Assembly (NCBI GenBank): GCA_017524805.1
Contig: JAFXUX010000027.1
Location: forward strand, 1-64,000
Origin: Candidatus Methanomethylophilaceae archaeon
Lineage (GTDB): Archaea > Thermoplasmatota > Thermoplasmata > Methanomassiliicoccales > Methanomethylophilaceae
Length of the DNA: 64,000 nt
Direction: 5' to 3'
The notes beneath the pieces were generated by a model, which made no database searches, was not told the DNA's origin, and saw only the letters and a list, made by a program, of their open reading frames with translations. Positions 32,781 to 42,187 of this stretch are shown here, one piece after another. The position numbers were made by a program, and so were the translations under genes. Numbering within the stretch: the first letter of the stretch is position 1; the number at the start of each line of letters is the position of its first letter.

Positions 32781-35700
32781 ATGAATCTCCATAAAATAAA
32801 TCAAACCATGGCATTCAGACGGCACAAATGGGGTTTTGCGCTGTCCGCAGCGCTGGCGGCCGCCGCATTGCTGGCCGTGCTTCCGTTGGCTGCCTCCGAA
32901 GACTGCGACGCCGCCTCGTCGGGGACGTGCGGGGACCACCTCAGATGGTACCTCGACGGCAGCGGCAACCTGACCGTCTCGGGGCAGGGGAGCATGAACG
33001 ATTTCGAATGGAATCGTCCCTGGAGAACGTCCGCCATCATATCCGTGACGATAGGGGAGGGCGTTACATCCATCGGAAGGAGCGCGTTCTACGAATGCAG
33101 ATCCCTGGCCTCCGTCGCCATCCCCGATTCGGTCGAGTCCATCGGGGAAATTGCGTTCAGAGGCTGCGCATCCCTGTCCAGCGTAGCCATCGGAAGCTCC
33201 GTAAGTTCCATCGGCGGCCAGGCGTTCTACGGATGCACATCCCTGGCCTCCGTCGCCATCCCCGATTCGGTCAAGTCCATCGGGGGGTCCGCGTTCGCTG
33301 GCTGCACATCCCTGGCCTCCGTCGCCATCCCGGACTCGGTCGAGTCCATCGGGGATTATGCTTTCGAATACTGCACATCCCTGGCCTCCATATCCGTAAG
33401 CGCCGACAACGAAACGTACAGCTCAGAGGACGGCGTCCTGTTCGACAGAAACAAAACGGCCCTTATCACATATCCCGCAGGAAAGCGGGATGCCGAGTAT
33501 GCAGTCCCCGATTCTGTCACCTCCATCGGGGATTATGCTTTCGACTACTGCACATCCCTGGCCTCCGTCGCCATCCCCGATTCGGTCAAGTCCATCGGGC
33601 GCTGCGCGTTCAGAGGCTGCAAATCTCTGGCCTCCGTAGACATCGGAAACTCGGTCACGGACATCGGGGACAGCGCGTTCTACGGATGCGCATCCCTGGC
33701 CTCCGTCGCCATCCCGGACTCGGTCGAGTCCATTGGGGACAGCACGTTCAGAGGCTGCACATCCCTGGCCTCCGTCACCATCCCCGATTCGGTCACGGAC
33801 ATCGGGCGCTGCGCGTTCTACGGATGCACATCCCTGGCCTCCGTCGCCATCCCGGACTCGGTCGAGTCCATCGGGGACTGGGCGTTCTGGGGTTGCAAAT
33901 CGCTCTCATCGGTCTCCATCCACGATTCGGTCACGGTTATATCATATGCCGCGTTCGCTCGTTGCACATCCCTGGCCTCCGTCGCCATCCCCGATTCGGT
34001 CAAGTCCATCGGGGGGTCCGCGTTCGCTGGCTGCACATCCCTGGCCTCCGTCGCCATCCCCGATACGGTAACTACCGTCGGAGCGGAAGCATTCCTTAAT
34101 TGTACCTCGCTTTCCAGCGTGCATATCCCTGGCTCCCTGAAAAAGATGGGGCAGGATGCTTTCCGTGGGATCACATTCATGGATGAGAACGGGGCCATTC
34201 TCCCCCATACGCCGGAAGGCCTCGGTGGATACACCTACGAAGGCCATGGCGGCGTGCTGATGCGCATGACGGATGCAACAATCGTCTCTGACGGGCTGGT
34301 GTTCCAGCCGGACCGGTCCGGCGGCTCGGATGCCGTCCTAGTAGGCTATACCGAGCCGGTGGCGCATCTGGCGGTTCCTGCGGAAGTATCCTACGGGGGC
34401 AAGAACTACGCGGTTACCGGCATAGGCCCCAAGGCCTTCTACGGCCTCACCGATCTGGTCTCCGCCGACCTGGAGAGCGTCTCCAAGATAGGGATGAAGG
34501 CCTTCGCCCGCTGCGAATCGCTGGAAAACGTAGTCTTCTGCGATTCCCTGAAAGCGATAGGGGCGTATGCCTTCTTCGGATGCGGATCCCTGGCCTCCGC
34601 TGAGATCCCCGATTCTGTCACATCAATATCATCCAGCGCATTCTACGGATGCGGATCCCTGGCCTCCGTCACCATCCCCGATTCGGTCAGGTCCATCGGA
34701 ACCAACGCATTCTACGGCTGCACATCCCTGTCATCCGTAGACATCGGGAACTCGGTCGAGTCCATCGGAGATTATGCGTTCTCCGGCTGCACATCCCTCT
34801 CCTCCGTCACCATCCCCGATTCGGTCAAGTCCATTGGGGACAGCACGTTCTGGGGTTGCACATCCCTCTCCTCCGTCACCATCCCCGATTCTGTCACGGA
34901 CATCGGGGAAAGCGCGTTCAGAGGCTGCACATCCCTGGCCTCCGTCACCATCCCCGATTCGGTCAAATCAATATCGTCCAGCGCATTCTACGGCTGCACA
35001 TCCCTGGCCTCCGTCACCATCCCTGACTCGGTCACATCAATATCGTCCAGCGCATTCTACGGATGCACATCCCTGGCCTCCGTCACAATCCCCGATTCGG
35101 TCAAATCAATATCGTGGAGCGCATTCTACGGCTGCACATCCCTGGCCTCCGTCACCATCCCTAACTCGGTAACGTCCATCGGGGAGTCCGCGTTCTACGG
35201 CTGCACATCCCTGGCCTCCGTCACAATCCCCGATTCGGTCAAATCAATATCGTGGTGCGCGTTCCACGGATGCACATCCCTGGCCTCCGTTTCCATCCCC
35301 GATTCTGTGACTTTCATCGATTATTCTGCGTTCTCCGGCTGCACATCCATTGCATCCATAAACATCCCGGACTCCGTGAGCGCGATAGGGCGCGACGCAT
35401 TCTACGGGATCAGGTTCCTGGACGAGGGCGGGAAAAATCTCCCCCATACGCCGGAGAGTCTCAGAGGGTATGACTACGAAGGCAGCGGCGGCGTACTGAT
35501 GCGCATGACGGATGCAACATTCATCTCTGACGGACTTGTGTTCAAGGCGGACCAGTTCATCGAATCGAATGTGATCCTTGTCAGCTACACCAAGCCGATC
35601 ACGCATCTGAAAGTTCCTGCGGAAGTATCCTACGGGGACAAGAACTACACAATCTCCGGCATAGGCCCCAAAGCTTTCTACGGCCTCGCCGATCTGGTAT

Positions 35701-36620
35701 CCGCCGATCTGGGAGGCATATCCGAAATAGGGATGAAGGCGTTCGCCCGCTGCGGGTCGCTGGAAAGCGTCAGCTTCGGAGATTCCCTCGGAGAGATAGG
35801 AGCGTACGCTTTCTTCGGATGCTCCTCGCTCGCTTCCGCAGAGATCCCCGATTCGGTTATGAGCATCGGGCGCAGCGCGTTCAGCGGCTGCACTGCGCTG
35901 ACCAGCGTAGCCATTCCGGACTCCGTGTCCTCCATCGGGGAGAACGCGTTCTACGGGATCAGGTTCCTAGACGAGAGAGGAAACGTCCTCGACTGCACGG
36001 CGGCCGGCCTGAGCGGATATGCGTACGAGGGGAGCTGCTGCGTGCTCCAGCGCGTGGCGGACGGCTTCACGTTCGTCTCCGGCGGTCTGGTATACAAGGT
36101 GGACTGGTCCGGCGATGCAGACGCGACTCTTGTCGGATTCTCCGAGCCGATGGCGAATCTTGCGGTCCCGGCCTCGGTGTCCTACGGCGGGAAGGATTAT
36201 CCTGTCACTGAGATAGGCCCCAAGGCCTTCTACGGCCTCGCAGAGCTGGTATCAGCCGACCTGGGAAGTATAACAGAAATAGGCATGAAGGCGTTCGCCC
36301 GCTGTTCTTCGCTGGAAACTGTCGACTTCGGGGATTCCCTGAGGTCGGTGGGAGGGTATGCGTTCTACGCGTGCGATTCCCTGGCTTCCGTCGCCATCCC
36401 AGATTCCACGGTGTCCATCGGAAGGTACGCGTTCTGTCTGTGCACATCTCTGTCTAGCGTAGCCATCGGAAGCTCCGTAAGTTCCATCGGCTATCAGGCG
36501 TTCTTCGACATCGCATTCTGCGATGAAAGCGGAAAGAGACTGCCGGCGACCGCAGAGGCCCTCGCTGGCTATCTTTATGTGGGTGCAGGGGACGGGAGGA
36601 TGTACCGCTCCACCGCCTGA
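32781..36620 (+). CDS. Giant secreted BspA-type leucine-rich-repeat protein 1
   Basis: 1,279 residues. A signal peptide (about 10-38, FALSAALAAAALLAVLPLA) is followed by an N-cap of the GTCGDHLRWYLDGSGNLTVSG type and then about 30 LRR_5 (BspA) repeats of 23 residues, consensus SIGxxAFYGCTSLASVTIPDSV. Three conserved insertions of about 110 residues interrupt the array (near 34150, 35400 and 35945), each containing a FLDExG...GY.YEG segment and ending GIGPKAFYGL. The C-terminal cap ends GYLYVGAGDGRMYRSTA, with no membrane anchor or sorting motif. Such proteins bind host or microbial surfaces in gut bacteria. ATG 32781 suits the TATA spacing; ATG 32808 is possible. Likely acquired from gut bacteria. 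Confidence 0.88.
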   Translation: MNLHKINQTMAFRRHKWGFALSAALAAAALLAVLPLAASEDCDAASSGTCGDHLRWYLDGSGNLTVSGQGSMNDFEWNRPWRTSAIISVTIGEGVTSIGRSAFYECRSLASVAIPDSVESIGEIAFRGCASLSSVAIGSSVSSIGGQAFYGCTSLASVAIPDSVKSIGGSAFAGCTSLASVAIPDSVESIGDYAFEYCTSLASISVSADNETYSSEDGVLFDRNKTALITYPAGKRDAEYAVPDSVTSIGDYAFDYCTSLASVAIPDSVKSIGRCAFRGCKSLASVDIGNSVTDIGDSAFYGCASLASVAIPDSVESIGDSTFRGCTSLASVTIPDSVTDIGRCAFYGCTSLASVAIPDSVESIGDWAFWGCKSLSSVSIHDSVTVISYAAFARCTSLASVAIPDSVKSIGGSAFAGCTSLASVAIPDTVTTVGAEAFLNCTSLSSVHIPGSLKKMGQDAFRGITFMDENGAILPHTPEGLGGYTYEGHGGVLMRMTDATIVSDGLVFQPDRSGGSDAVLVGYTEPVAHLAVPAEVSYGGKNYAVTGIGPKAFYGLTDLVSADLESVSKIGMKAFARCESLENVVFCDSLKAIGAYAFFGCGSLASAEIPDSVTSISSSAFYGCGSLASVTIPDSVRSIGTNAFYGCTSLSSVDIGNSVESIGDYAFSGCTSLSSVTIPDSVKSIGDSTFWGCTSLSSVTIPDSVTDIGESAFRGCTSLASVTIPDSVKSISSSAFYGCTSLASVTIPDSVTSISSSAFYGCTSLASVTIPDSVKSISWSAFYGCTSLASVTIPNSVTSIGESAFYGCTSLASVTIPDSVKSISWCAFHGCTSLASVSIPDSVTFIDYSAFSGCTSIASINIPDSVSAIGRDAFYGIRFLDEGGKNLPHTPESLRGYDYEGSGGVLMRMTDATFISDGLVFKADQFIESNVILVSYTKPITHLKVPAEVSYGDKNYTISGIGPKAFYGLADLVSADLGGISEIGMKAFARCGSLESVSFGDSLGEIGAYAFFGCSSLASAEIPDSVMSIGRSAFSGCTALTSVAIPDSVSSIGENAFYGIRFLDERGNVLDCTAAGLSGYAYEGSCCVLQRVADGFTFVSGGLVYKVDWSGDADATLVGFSEPMANLAVPASVSYGGKDYPVTEIGPKAFYGLAELVSADLGSITEIGMKAFARCSSLETVDFGDSLRSVGGYAFYACDSLASVAIPDSTVSIGRYAFCLCTSLSSVAIGSSVSSIGYQAFFDIAFCDESGKRLPATAEALAGYLYVGAGDGRMYRSTA

Positions 36621-36705
36621 CGGGCGGATCCATACCTATCAAAACGCTGGTGCAGGCCCTTTACAAGGTCTGAACCAGCGCCTTTACCGGGTGGGTATCC
36701 GCCCG
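36621..36705 (+). terminator. Nested hairpin directly after LRR gene 1
   Basis: CGGGCGGAT (36621-36629) pairs with ATCCGCCCG (36697-36705), enclosing CGCTGGT/ACCAGCG (about 36645-36651 and 36673-36680). The structure begins at the base after the stop codon. Terminator or mRNA 3'-end stabiliser. Confidence 0.45.
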
Positions 36706-37045
36706 AGATTCTCTTGGACCGCGAAGCAGAAAGCCTCCCGTCGCCGACTCCTTCATACAGATAGCTGGCAGAATATGAAAGTCTCGGTGACGACGGAATG
36801 GGACATATGTTTTTTATTAAGTCAAGTAAGGGCCCCTCTTACTCGACTTATAATTGTCAAGCAGGGCAATTCTTGCCGATATCAGACCGGTACGAAGCGC
36901 CCCTCTCTGCGCAGTGGCCGGGCTGACATCAGAAACTGCGCGGTATATCGCGACGGCCTGGATCCGGGCCCAGACGACCGAGCCGGTATCAGAAGCGGCC
37001 GCAGGGGATGAGGAAGACGAGATGCGATCGAGGAAGAAAGTGAAG
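36706..37045. other. Spacer between convergent LRR genes with promoter-like remnants
   Basis: 340 bp with no credible gene. 36785-36815 repeats about 27 of 31 bases of the LRR1 promoter block at 32727-32757. 36818-36850 is a 13-bp inverted repeat (one mismatch) around GGCCCCT. 36868-36889 is a 22-bp exact copy of 40521-40542, the block upstream of LRR2. The rest (36890-37045) shows nothing recognisable. Confidence 0.6.
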
Positions 37046-37071
37046 ACGGGACCCTGCTGGAAGGGCCCCGT
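37046..37071 (-). terminator. Terminator after LRR gene 2
   Basis: On the minus strand ACGGGGCCCT and AGGGTCCCGT pair (one G-T wobble) across a 6-nt loop, about 30 nt after the stop. Confidence 0.5.
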
Positions 37072-37099
37072 TTGTGGTTCTGGCCGGCGGGAGGTCCCG

Positions 37100-40000
37100 T
37101 CAGGCTGCGGAACGGAACAGCCGCCCGTCGCCGTCTCCTACGTACAGATAGCCGGCAAGGGCATCTGCGGTCGCAGGCAGCCTCTTTCCGTTTTCGTCGA
37201 AGAATCTGAGGTCGAAGAACGCCTGGTCGCCTACGGTCTCCACCGAGCTTCCGACGGCCACCGAAGCCAGCGACGTGCATCCGCAGAACGCGCGATAGGC
37301 GACAGTCCCCACCGAATCTGGAATCACTAATTCCCCAAGGGATCCGCACAGCGAGAACGCACACTTCCCGATGGACACCGCGGAATCCGGAATAGACACG
37401 GATGCGAGAGAATCGCATGCGTAGAACGCATACCCTCCCACCGACCTCAAGGAATCCCCGAAGTCGATGGTTTCCAGCGCGGGGCAGCGGGCGAACGCCT
37501 TCATGCCTATCTCGGTTACACTCCCCAGATCGGCGGATACCAGCTCTGCGAGGCCGTAGAAGGCCTTGGGGCCTATCTCAGTGACAGGATAATCCTTTCC
37601 ACCGTAGGACACCGAGGCCGGGACCGCAAGATTCGCCATCGGCTCGGAGAAGCCGACGAGAGTCGCGTCCGCATCGCCGGACCAGTCCACCTTGTATACC
37701 AGACCGCCGGAAACGAACGTGAAGCCGTCCGCCACGCGCTGGAGAACGCAGCAACGCCCCTCGTACGCATATCCGCTCAGACCGGCCGCCGTGCAGTCTA
37801 AAGCATCCCCCCTCTCATCCAGGAACCTGATCCCGTAGAATGCGTTCTCGCCTATGGAGGCCACAGAGCCCGGGATGATCACGCTGATAAGCGCTTTGCA
37901 CCCGCTGAACGCGCTCTTCCCTACGGACGCAACCGAGTCCGGAATGGATACGGAGGCAAGGGAACCGCACCCGAAGAACGAGTACGGCGCTATCTCCCCG
38001 AGGGAACCGCCGAAGCTGACGGTTTCCAGCGACCCGCAGCGGGCGAACGCCTTCATGCCTATCTCGGATACGCTTCCGAGGTCCGCAGAGACAAGGGAAT
38101 CGCAACCGTAGAACGCGTATGCCCCGATGTGCTCGACTGAACTCCCGATGACTGCGTAGGCCAGGGAGGTGCAGCCGTAAAATGCAGAGGCCCCGATAGA
38201 CTCTGCCGAGCTTCCGATCTCTACGGAAACAAGAGAACTGCAGCCGCAGAACGCATCATCTCCGATGGCCGTGACCGAGTCCGGGATGGAGACAGAGGAC
38301 AGGGAAGTGCAACCTTTGAACGCCCCCCTTCCGATGGTTTTTACCGAGTCGCCAAAGGCAATGGAAGACAGAGACGTGCAATTCTCGAACGCATACTCGC
38401 CTATGGTCTCCACCGAGCTTCCGATGGACAGGGACACCAGTTCGGCGAGCCCGTAAAAAGCTTTGGATCCTATGCCGGAGACTGGATAACTCTTCCCGTT
38501 GTTGGATACCGCTGCAGGGACCGTAAGATTAGCCATCTGCTCGGAACAGCTGACCAGGGTGACATCCGTGCTGCTGGACCAATTGAGCTTGAACACAAAC
38601 CCGTCGGATACGAATACTAAGCCCGCCACACGCATCAGCACGCCGCCATGGCCTTCGTAAGCGTACCCTCTGAGGCCTTCCGGCGTATGCGGAAGAACGT
38701 TCCCCTTCTCGTCCAGGAAACTGATCTCATTGAACGCATTTTTTCCGATGGACGTGACCGAGTCCGGGATGGAGACAGAGGCCAAGGATGGACACATATA
38801 GAACGCATATAGATCGATTGTCGTGACCGAGTCCGGGATGGAGACGGAGGACAGGGAGGTGCACCTCGAGAATACGCCGTAGCCAATAGATGTCAATGAG
38901 CTTCCAAGATTCACGGAGGCAAGTGAAGTGCACATCGCGAACGCCTGATTCCCGATGGCCGTGACCGAGTCCGGGATGGAGACGGAGGACAGGGAGGTGC
39001 ATCTGTAAAACGCACTATATCCAATCGATGTGACCGAGTCCGGGATGGAGACGGAGGTCAGAGAGGAGCAACCGTGGAACGTTCCTTCATTGATGACCGT
39101 GACCGAGTCTGGAATGTCCACAGAGACCAACGAGGTGCACCCGTAGAATGCGTACTCCCCGATGGCCGTGACCGAGTCCGGGATGGAGACGGATTCAAGG
39201 GAGGTGCACTCCGCGAACGCCTGATTCCCGATGGCCGTGACCGAGTCCGGGATGGAGACGAAGACCAGTTCAGCGAGTCTGTTGAAAGCGCGCGACCCTA
39301 TGCCGGAGACATAATAGTCCTTCTCCCCATAGGATACTGACGCGGGGATTGACAGATAGGCCGCTGGCTCGGAAAAGCCTACCAGAGTTACATCCGCGTC
39401 TCCTAGCCGATCGAGCCTGAACAGCAACCCATCGGAGGCGAATAATGCTCCGGTCCGCTTCAACACGCCGCCATGGCCTTCGTAAGCGAATCCCCCGAGA
39501 CTGCTTGCAGTGTGGGGGAGTTCGTTCCCGTTCTCATCCAGAAATCTGATCCCGCCGAACGCTGCCTGTTCTATCGTTGCCAGAGAATCCGGGAAATTCA
39601 CTTTGGAAAGGGAGGTACACCCGTAAAAAGCATACGACTGTATGTCACTCAGAGAGTCTCCGAAGCTGATGGAGGCCAAAGATGTGCATCTGGCGAATGC
39701 CTTTACCTGAACAGTTATGACACCCCGCAAATACACAGATTTGATTTTATTGCAGCCGTAGAACGCCTTGTCCATAATGAGGGTGACCGAGTCGGGGATG
39801 GACACAGATACCAATGAGACGCAGTTGTAAAATGCGGAACTTCCGATGTCCACTGCCGAGCTCCCGATGTCCACGGAGACCAACGAAGTGCAATCGTAGA
39901 ACGCATTGTCTCTGATATGAATGACCGAGTCGGGGATGGACACGGAAGACAAAGAAGTGCAGCCGTGGAACGCATCCCATTCGATAGATTCGACCGAGTT

Positions 40001-40477
40001 CCCGATATCCACGGAGACCAACGAAGTGCATCCGTAGAATGCCTTCTGTGAAATGGTGGTTACCGAATCTGGGATATCCACGGAGACCAACGAAGTGCAT
40101 CCGTAGAATGCGCCCCATAGGATGCTGTGAACCGAGTCTGGGATGTCCACGGAGACCAACGAAGTGCAACCCAAGAATGCATAACCGCCAATAGTCGTGA
40201 CTGAGCCTTCGAAACGCACAGACTTCACTTCATCGACCCAAGGCCAGAAATTGAGTTCTTTCCAAGTATTGTCAGACATCATACCGCTGCCGGAGATGGT
40301 CAGGTTCCCATCGTCGTCAAGCTCCCAAGTGAGATCGGCCCCGCATCTGCCGGATTGGGCCCCTTCCGAGCCGTCCGATTGCGTGGCTACTATTAGCGCA
40401 GCCGCGGCCATGACTATAGCGGCGACAGCTATCATGCGCCAGATCTCATTCACTTTGATATCGCAGATGTGCCCCAT
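37100..40477 (-). CDS. Giant secreted BspA-type leucine-rich-repeat protein 2
   Basis: 1,125 residues, same architecture as the convergent LRR1: signal peptide (about 14-32, MIAVAAIVMAAAALIVA), N-cap CGADLTWELDDDGNLTISGSG, arrays of 23-residue LRR_5 repeats (many of the form SIPDSVTAIG) and three FLDExG insertions. The C-cap ends GYLYVGDGDGRLFRSAA. The C-terminal 230 residues are nearly identical to LRR1 at protein and DNA level. No anchor is visible, so it is secreted or held by non-covalent contacts. The TATA-like TTATAAATTCATAAAC (about 40492-40507) is about 20 nt before ATG 40477. Confidence 0.88.
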   Translation of the reverse strand: MGHICDIKVNEIWRMIAVAAIVMAAAALIVATQSDGSEGAQSGRCGADLTWELDDDGNLTISGSGMMSDNTWKELNFWPWVDEVKSVRFEGSVTTIGGYAFLGCTSLVSVDIPDSVHSILWGAFYGCTSLVSVDIPDSVTTISQKAFYGCTSLVSVDIGNSVESIEWDAFHGCTSLSSVSIPDSVIHIRDNAFYDCTSLVSVDIGSSAVDIGSSAFYNCVSLVSVSIPDSVTLIMDKAFYGCNKIKSVYLRGVITVQVKAFARCTSLASISFGDSLSDIQSYAFYGCTSLSKVNFPDSLATIEQAAFGGIRFLDENGNELPHTASSLGGFAYEGHGGVLKRTGALFASDGLLFRLDRLGDADVTLVGFSEPAAYLSIPASVSYGEKDYYVSGIGSRAFNRLAELVFVSIPDSVTAIGNQAFAECTSLESVSIPDSVTAIGEYAFYGCTSLVSVDIPDSVTVINEGTFHGCSSLTSVSIPDSVTSIGYSAFYRCTSLSSVSIPDSVTAIGNQAFAMCTSLASVNLGSSLTSIGYGVFSRCTSLSSVSIPDSVTTIDLYAFYMCPSLASVSIPDSVTSIGKNAFNEISFLDEKGNVLPHTPEGLRGYAYEGHGGVLMRVAGLVFVSDGFVFKLNWSSSTDVTLVSCSEQMANLTVPAAVSNNGKSYPVSGIGSKAFYGLAELVSLSIGSSVETIGEYAFENCTSLSSIAFGDSVKTIGRGAFKGCTSLSSVSIPDSVTAIGDDAFCGCSSLVSVEIGSSAESIGASAFYGCTSLAYAVIGSSVEHIGAYAFYGCDSLVSADLGSVSEIGMKAFARCGSLETVSFGGSLGEIAPYSFFGCGSLASVSIPDSVASVGKSAFSGCKALISVIIPGSVASIGENAFYGIRFLDERGDALDCTAAGLSGYAYEGRCCVLQRVADGFTFVSGGLVYKVDWSGDADATLVGFSEPMANLAVPASVSYGGKDYPVTEIGPKAFYGLAELVSADLGSVTEIGMKAFARCPALETIDFGDSLRSVGGYAFYACDSLASVSIPDSAVSIGKCAFSLCGSLGELVIPDSVGTVAYRAFCGCTSLASVAVGSSVETVGDQAFFDLRFFDENGKRLPATADALAGYLYVGDGDGRLFRSAA

Positions 40478-40682
40478 GGGATTCGTATCTGTTTATGAAT
40501 TTATAATCATCGGGAAGGATAATTCTTGCCGATATCAGACCGCTGGGAAACCATTTCTGGCCCATCATTTCCCCTTCGCTTCGCGGGAATAACGCGGCCT
40601 CATAGTGCTGACTCCTCCATGACGGTGAAGCTCCGACGCGGCCGGTGCCAACTCAAATATAGATTACGGCAAATCACCAATC

Positions 40683-42140
40683 ATGAAGGCGGAGATCCTT
40701 TCCGAGGCTGCTAAGAGAAAGATCCTTTTCTCTCCGGACGCTATGGAGATGATCCTGTCCAACAGCGACCCCATGGCATTCACGAATACCGTATTCTCCC
40801 ATCTGGCTTCGGACATGGTTTTCGTCAGCAAAAAAGACATCATGGATTGCATCGCCGGCGACAGCATAATGTTCCAATCCCCGAAGGAAACGAAGCCCAG
40901 GAACAGATTCACTCCGGACATCCATGTGATAGGCGGGACCGATGTCACCGGAGAATCCACCTGCGAAGGGAAGATAAACGATTTCGCGAACCTGATGATG
41001 AGCAGATTCCAATCCCTGAAAAAAATCCTGATGAAAAACAGGGAGATGGCCTATGCGGTAAGCCTCGAGAAAGCCAAGACGATGAACAGGGACTGCCACG
41101 TGGTCGTCATGATATATGAAAAAAGCACCACGAAGAACGGGCACATCATGCTGTCCGTGGAGGACGACACCGACACGGCCAAAATACTGGTCTCCAAGGA
41201 TTCGCCCCTGATCGACGAGCTCCTGATCGATGACGAGGTCATCGGCGTAGCAATAAAATCCACCGGGAAAAGCAAAGATCTCTTCATAGCCGACAAGATA
41301 ATCTGGCCGGATGTGCCCAAGGGCAACGCGTGGGAGCCGGGGGACCAGACCTCGAAAATCGCTTTCCTCTCCGACGTCCACGTAGGCAGCACAACATTCC
41401 TTGAGCCCGCATGGAAGAGGATGACGTCTTGGCTCAGAGCCAACGCCGAAAAGAACGACATAAATTATCTGGTGTTCCCGGGGGACGTCGTGGATGGCAT
41501 AGGCGTGTTCCCGGATCAGGACAAGGAACTCATCATCGCGGACATCTATGAGCAGTACGAAAAGCTCGCGGAATATCTGAAAGACATCCCCGACGGAATA
41601 AAGATGGTTATTCACCCAGGAAACCATGACGCAGCCCGCCTGGCCGAGCCCCAGCCCGCTTTAAACAAGAAATTCACCGGAGCGTTCGATTCCGATGTCC
41701 TGATGCTCGGCAACCCCGTGTATCTCAGCGTGGAAGGCAGAACGGTTCTCACCTACCATGGGAAGAGCATGGACGACTGGATCGCAGGGGTGCGCGGCAT
41801 GAGCTATGACGATCCCCTGAAAGTCATGCGGTCCATGTGCAAGACCCGCCATCTCGCCCCGATCTACGGCCAGAGGAACGCTCTCGCACCCGAAAAAAGA
41901 GATTATCTGGTCATGGAATATGTGCCGGAGATCTTCGTCTCGGGCCATGTGCACGGCGCAGGGCAGGAGATATACAACGGCATCAGGATGATCAACGCAT
42001 CCACCTGGCAGAGCCAGACCGAATACCAGAAGATGCACAATTTCATCCCGGACCCGGCGATAATGCCTGTGGTAGACCTCGGAGACGGATCGGTTCTGAT
42101 GCACAATTTCATGAGACGATCTTTTTCCAGTGGAAATTGA
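40683..42140 (+). CDS. dp1: DNA polymerase D small subunit DP1
   Basis: 485 residues. The C-terminal calcineurin-like phosphoesterase domain has motifs AFLSDVHVGS, VFPGDVVDG, VIHPGNHDA and FVSGHVHGAG, the 3'-5' proofreading exonuclease of archaeal PolD. An OB fold precedes it. It partners the DP2 polymerase subunit (not in this window). TATA AAATATAG (40655-40662) lies 24 nt before the ATG (leaderless). The stop codon lies inside an ORB-like element. Confidence 0.95.
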   Translation: MKAEILSEAAKRKILFSPDAMEMILSNSDPMAFTNTVFSHLASDMVFVSKKDIMDCIAGDSIMFQSPKETKPRNRFTPDIHVIGGTDVTGESTCEGKINDFANLMMSRFQSLKKILMKNREMAYAVSLEKAKTMNRDCHVVVMIYEKSTTKNGHIMLSVEDDTDTAKILVSKDSPLIDELLIDDEVIGVAIKSTGKSKDLFIADKIIWPDVPKGNAWEPGDQTSKIAFLSDVHVGSTTFLEPAWKRMTSWLRANAEKNDINYLVFPGDVVDGIGVFPDQDKELIIADIYEQYEKLAEYLKDIPDGIKMVIHPGNHDAARLAEPQPALNKKFTGAFDSDVLMLGNPVYLSVEGRTVLTYHGKSMDDWIAGVRGMSYDDPLKVMRSMCKTRHLAPIYGQRNALAPEKRDYLVMEYVPEIFVSGHVHGAGQEIYNGIRMINASTWQSQTEYQKMHNFIPDPAIMPVVDLGDGSVLMHNFMRRSFSSGN

Positions 42141-42145
42141 GGGGT
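42125..42145 (+). promoter_or_regulatory. ORB-like element overlapping the DP1 stop codon
   Basis: TTCCAGTGGAAATTGAGGGG differs from the core of the two origin boxes near cdc6 at one base over 21 positions. It has the same orientation as the right-hand origin box and lies 11.6 kb from the left one. It spans TGA 42138-42140. Initiator binding here is inferred, not shown. Confidence 0.55.
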
Positions 42146-42187
42146 TCTTCGACATAGATAAGAACGCCGGACGCCATTCCCGCGGAT

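Noticed and set aside
33060-36500. Regular 69-bp repeats that could be mistaken for a CRISPR or satellite array
   Set aside because: They are in one open frame and translate to 23-residue LRR_5 units; there are no unique spacers of constant size.
36854-37330. Plus-strand frame in the LRR spacer running into the LRR2 antisense
   Set aside because: No conserved motif, and more than half is antisense to the LRR2 C-terminus.
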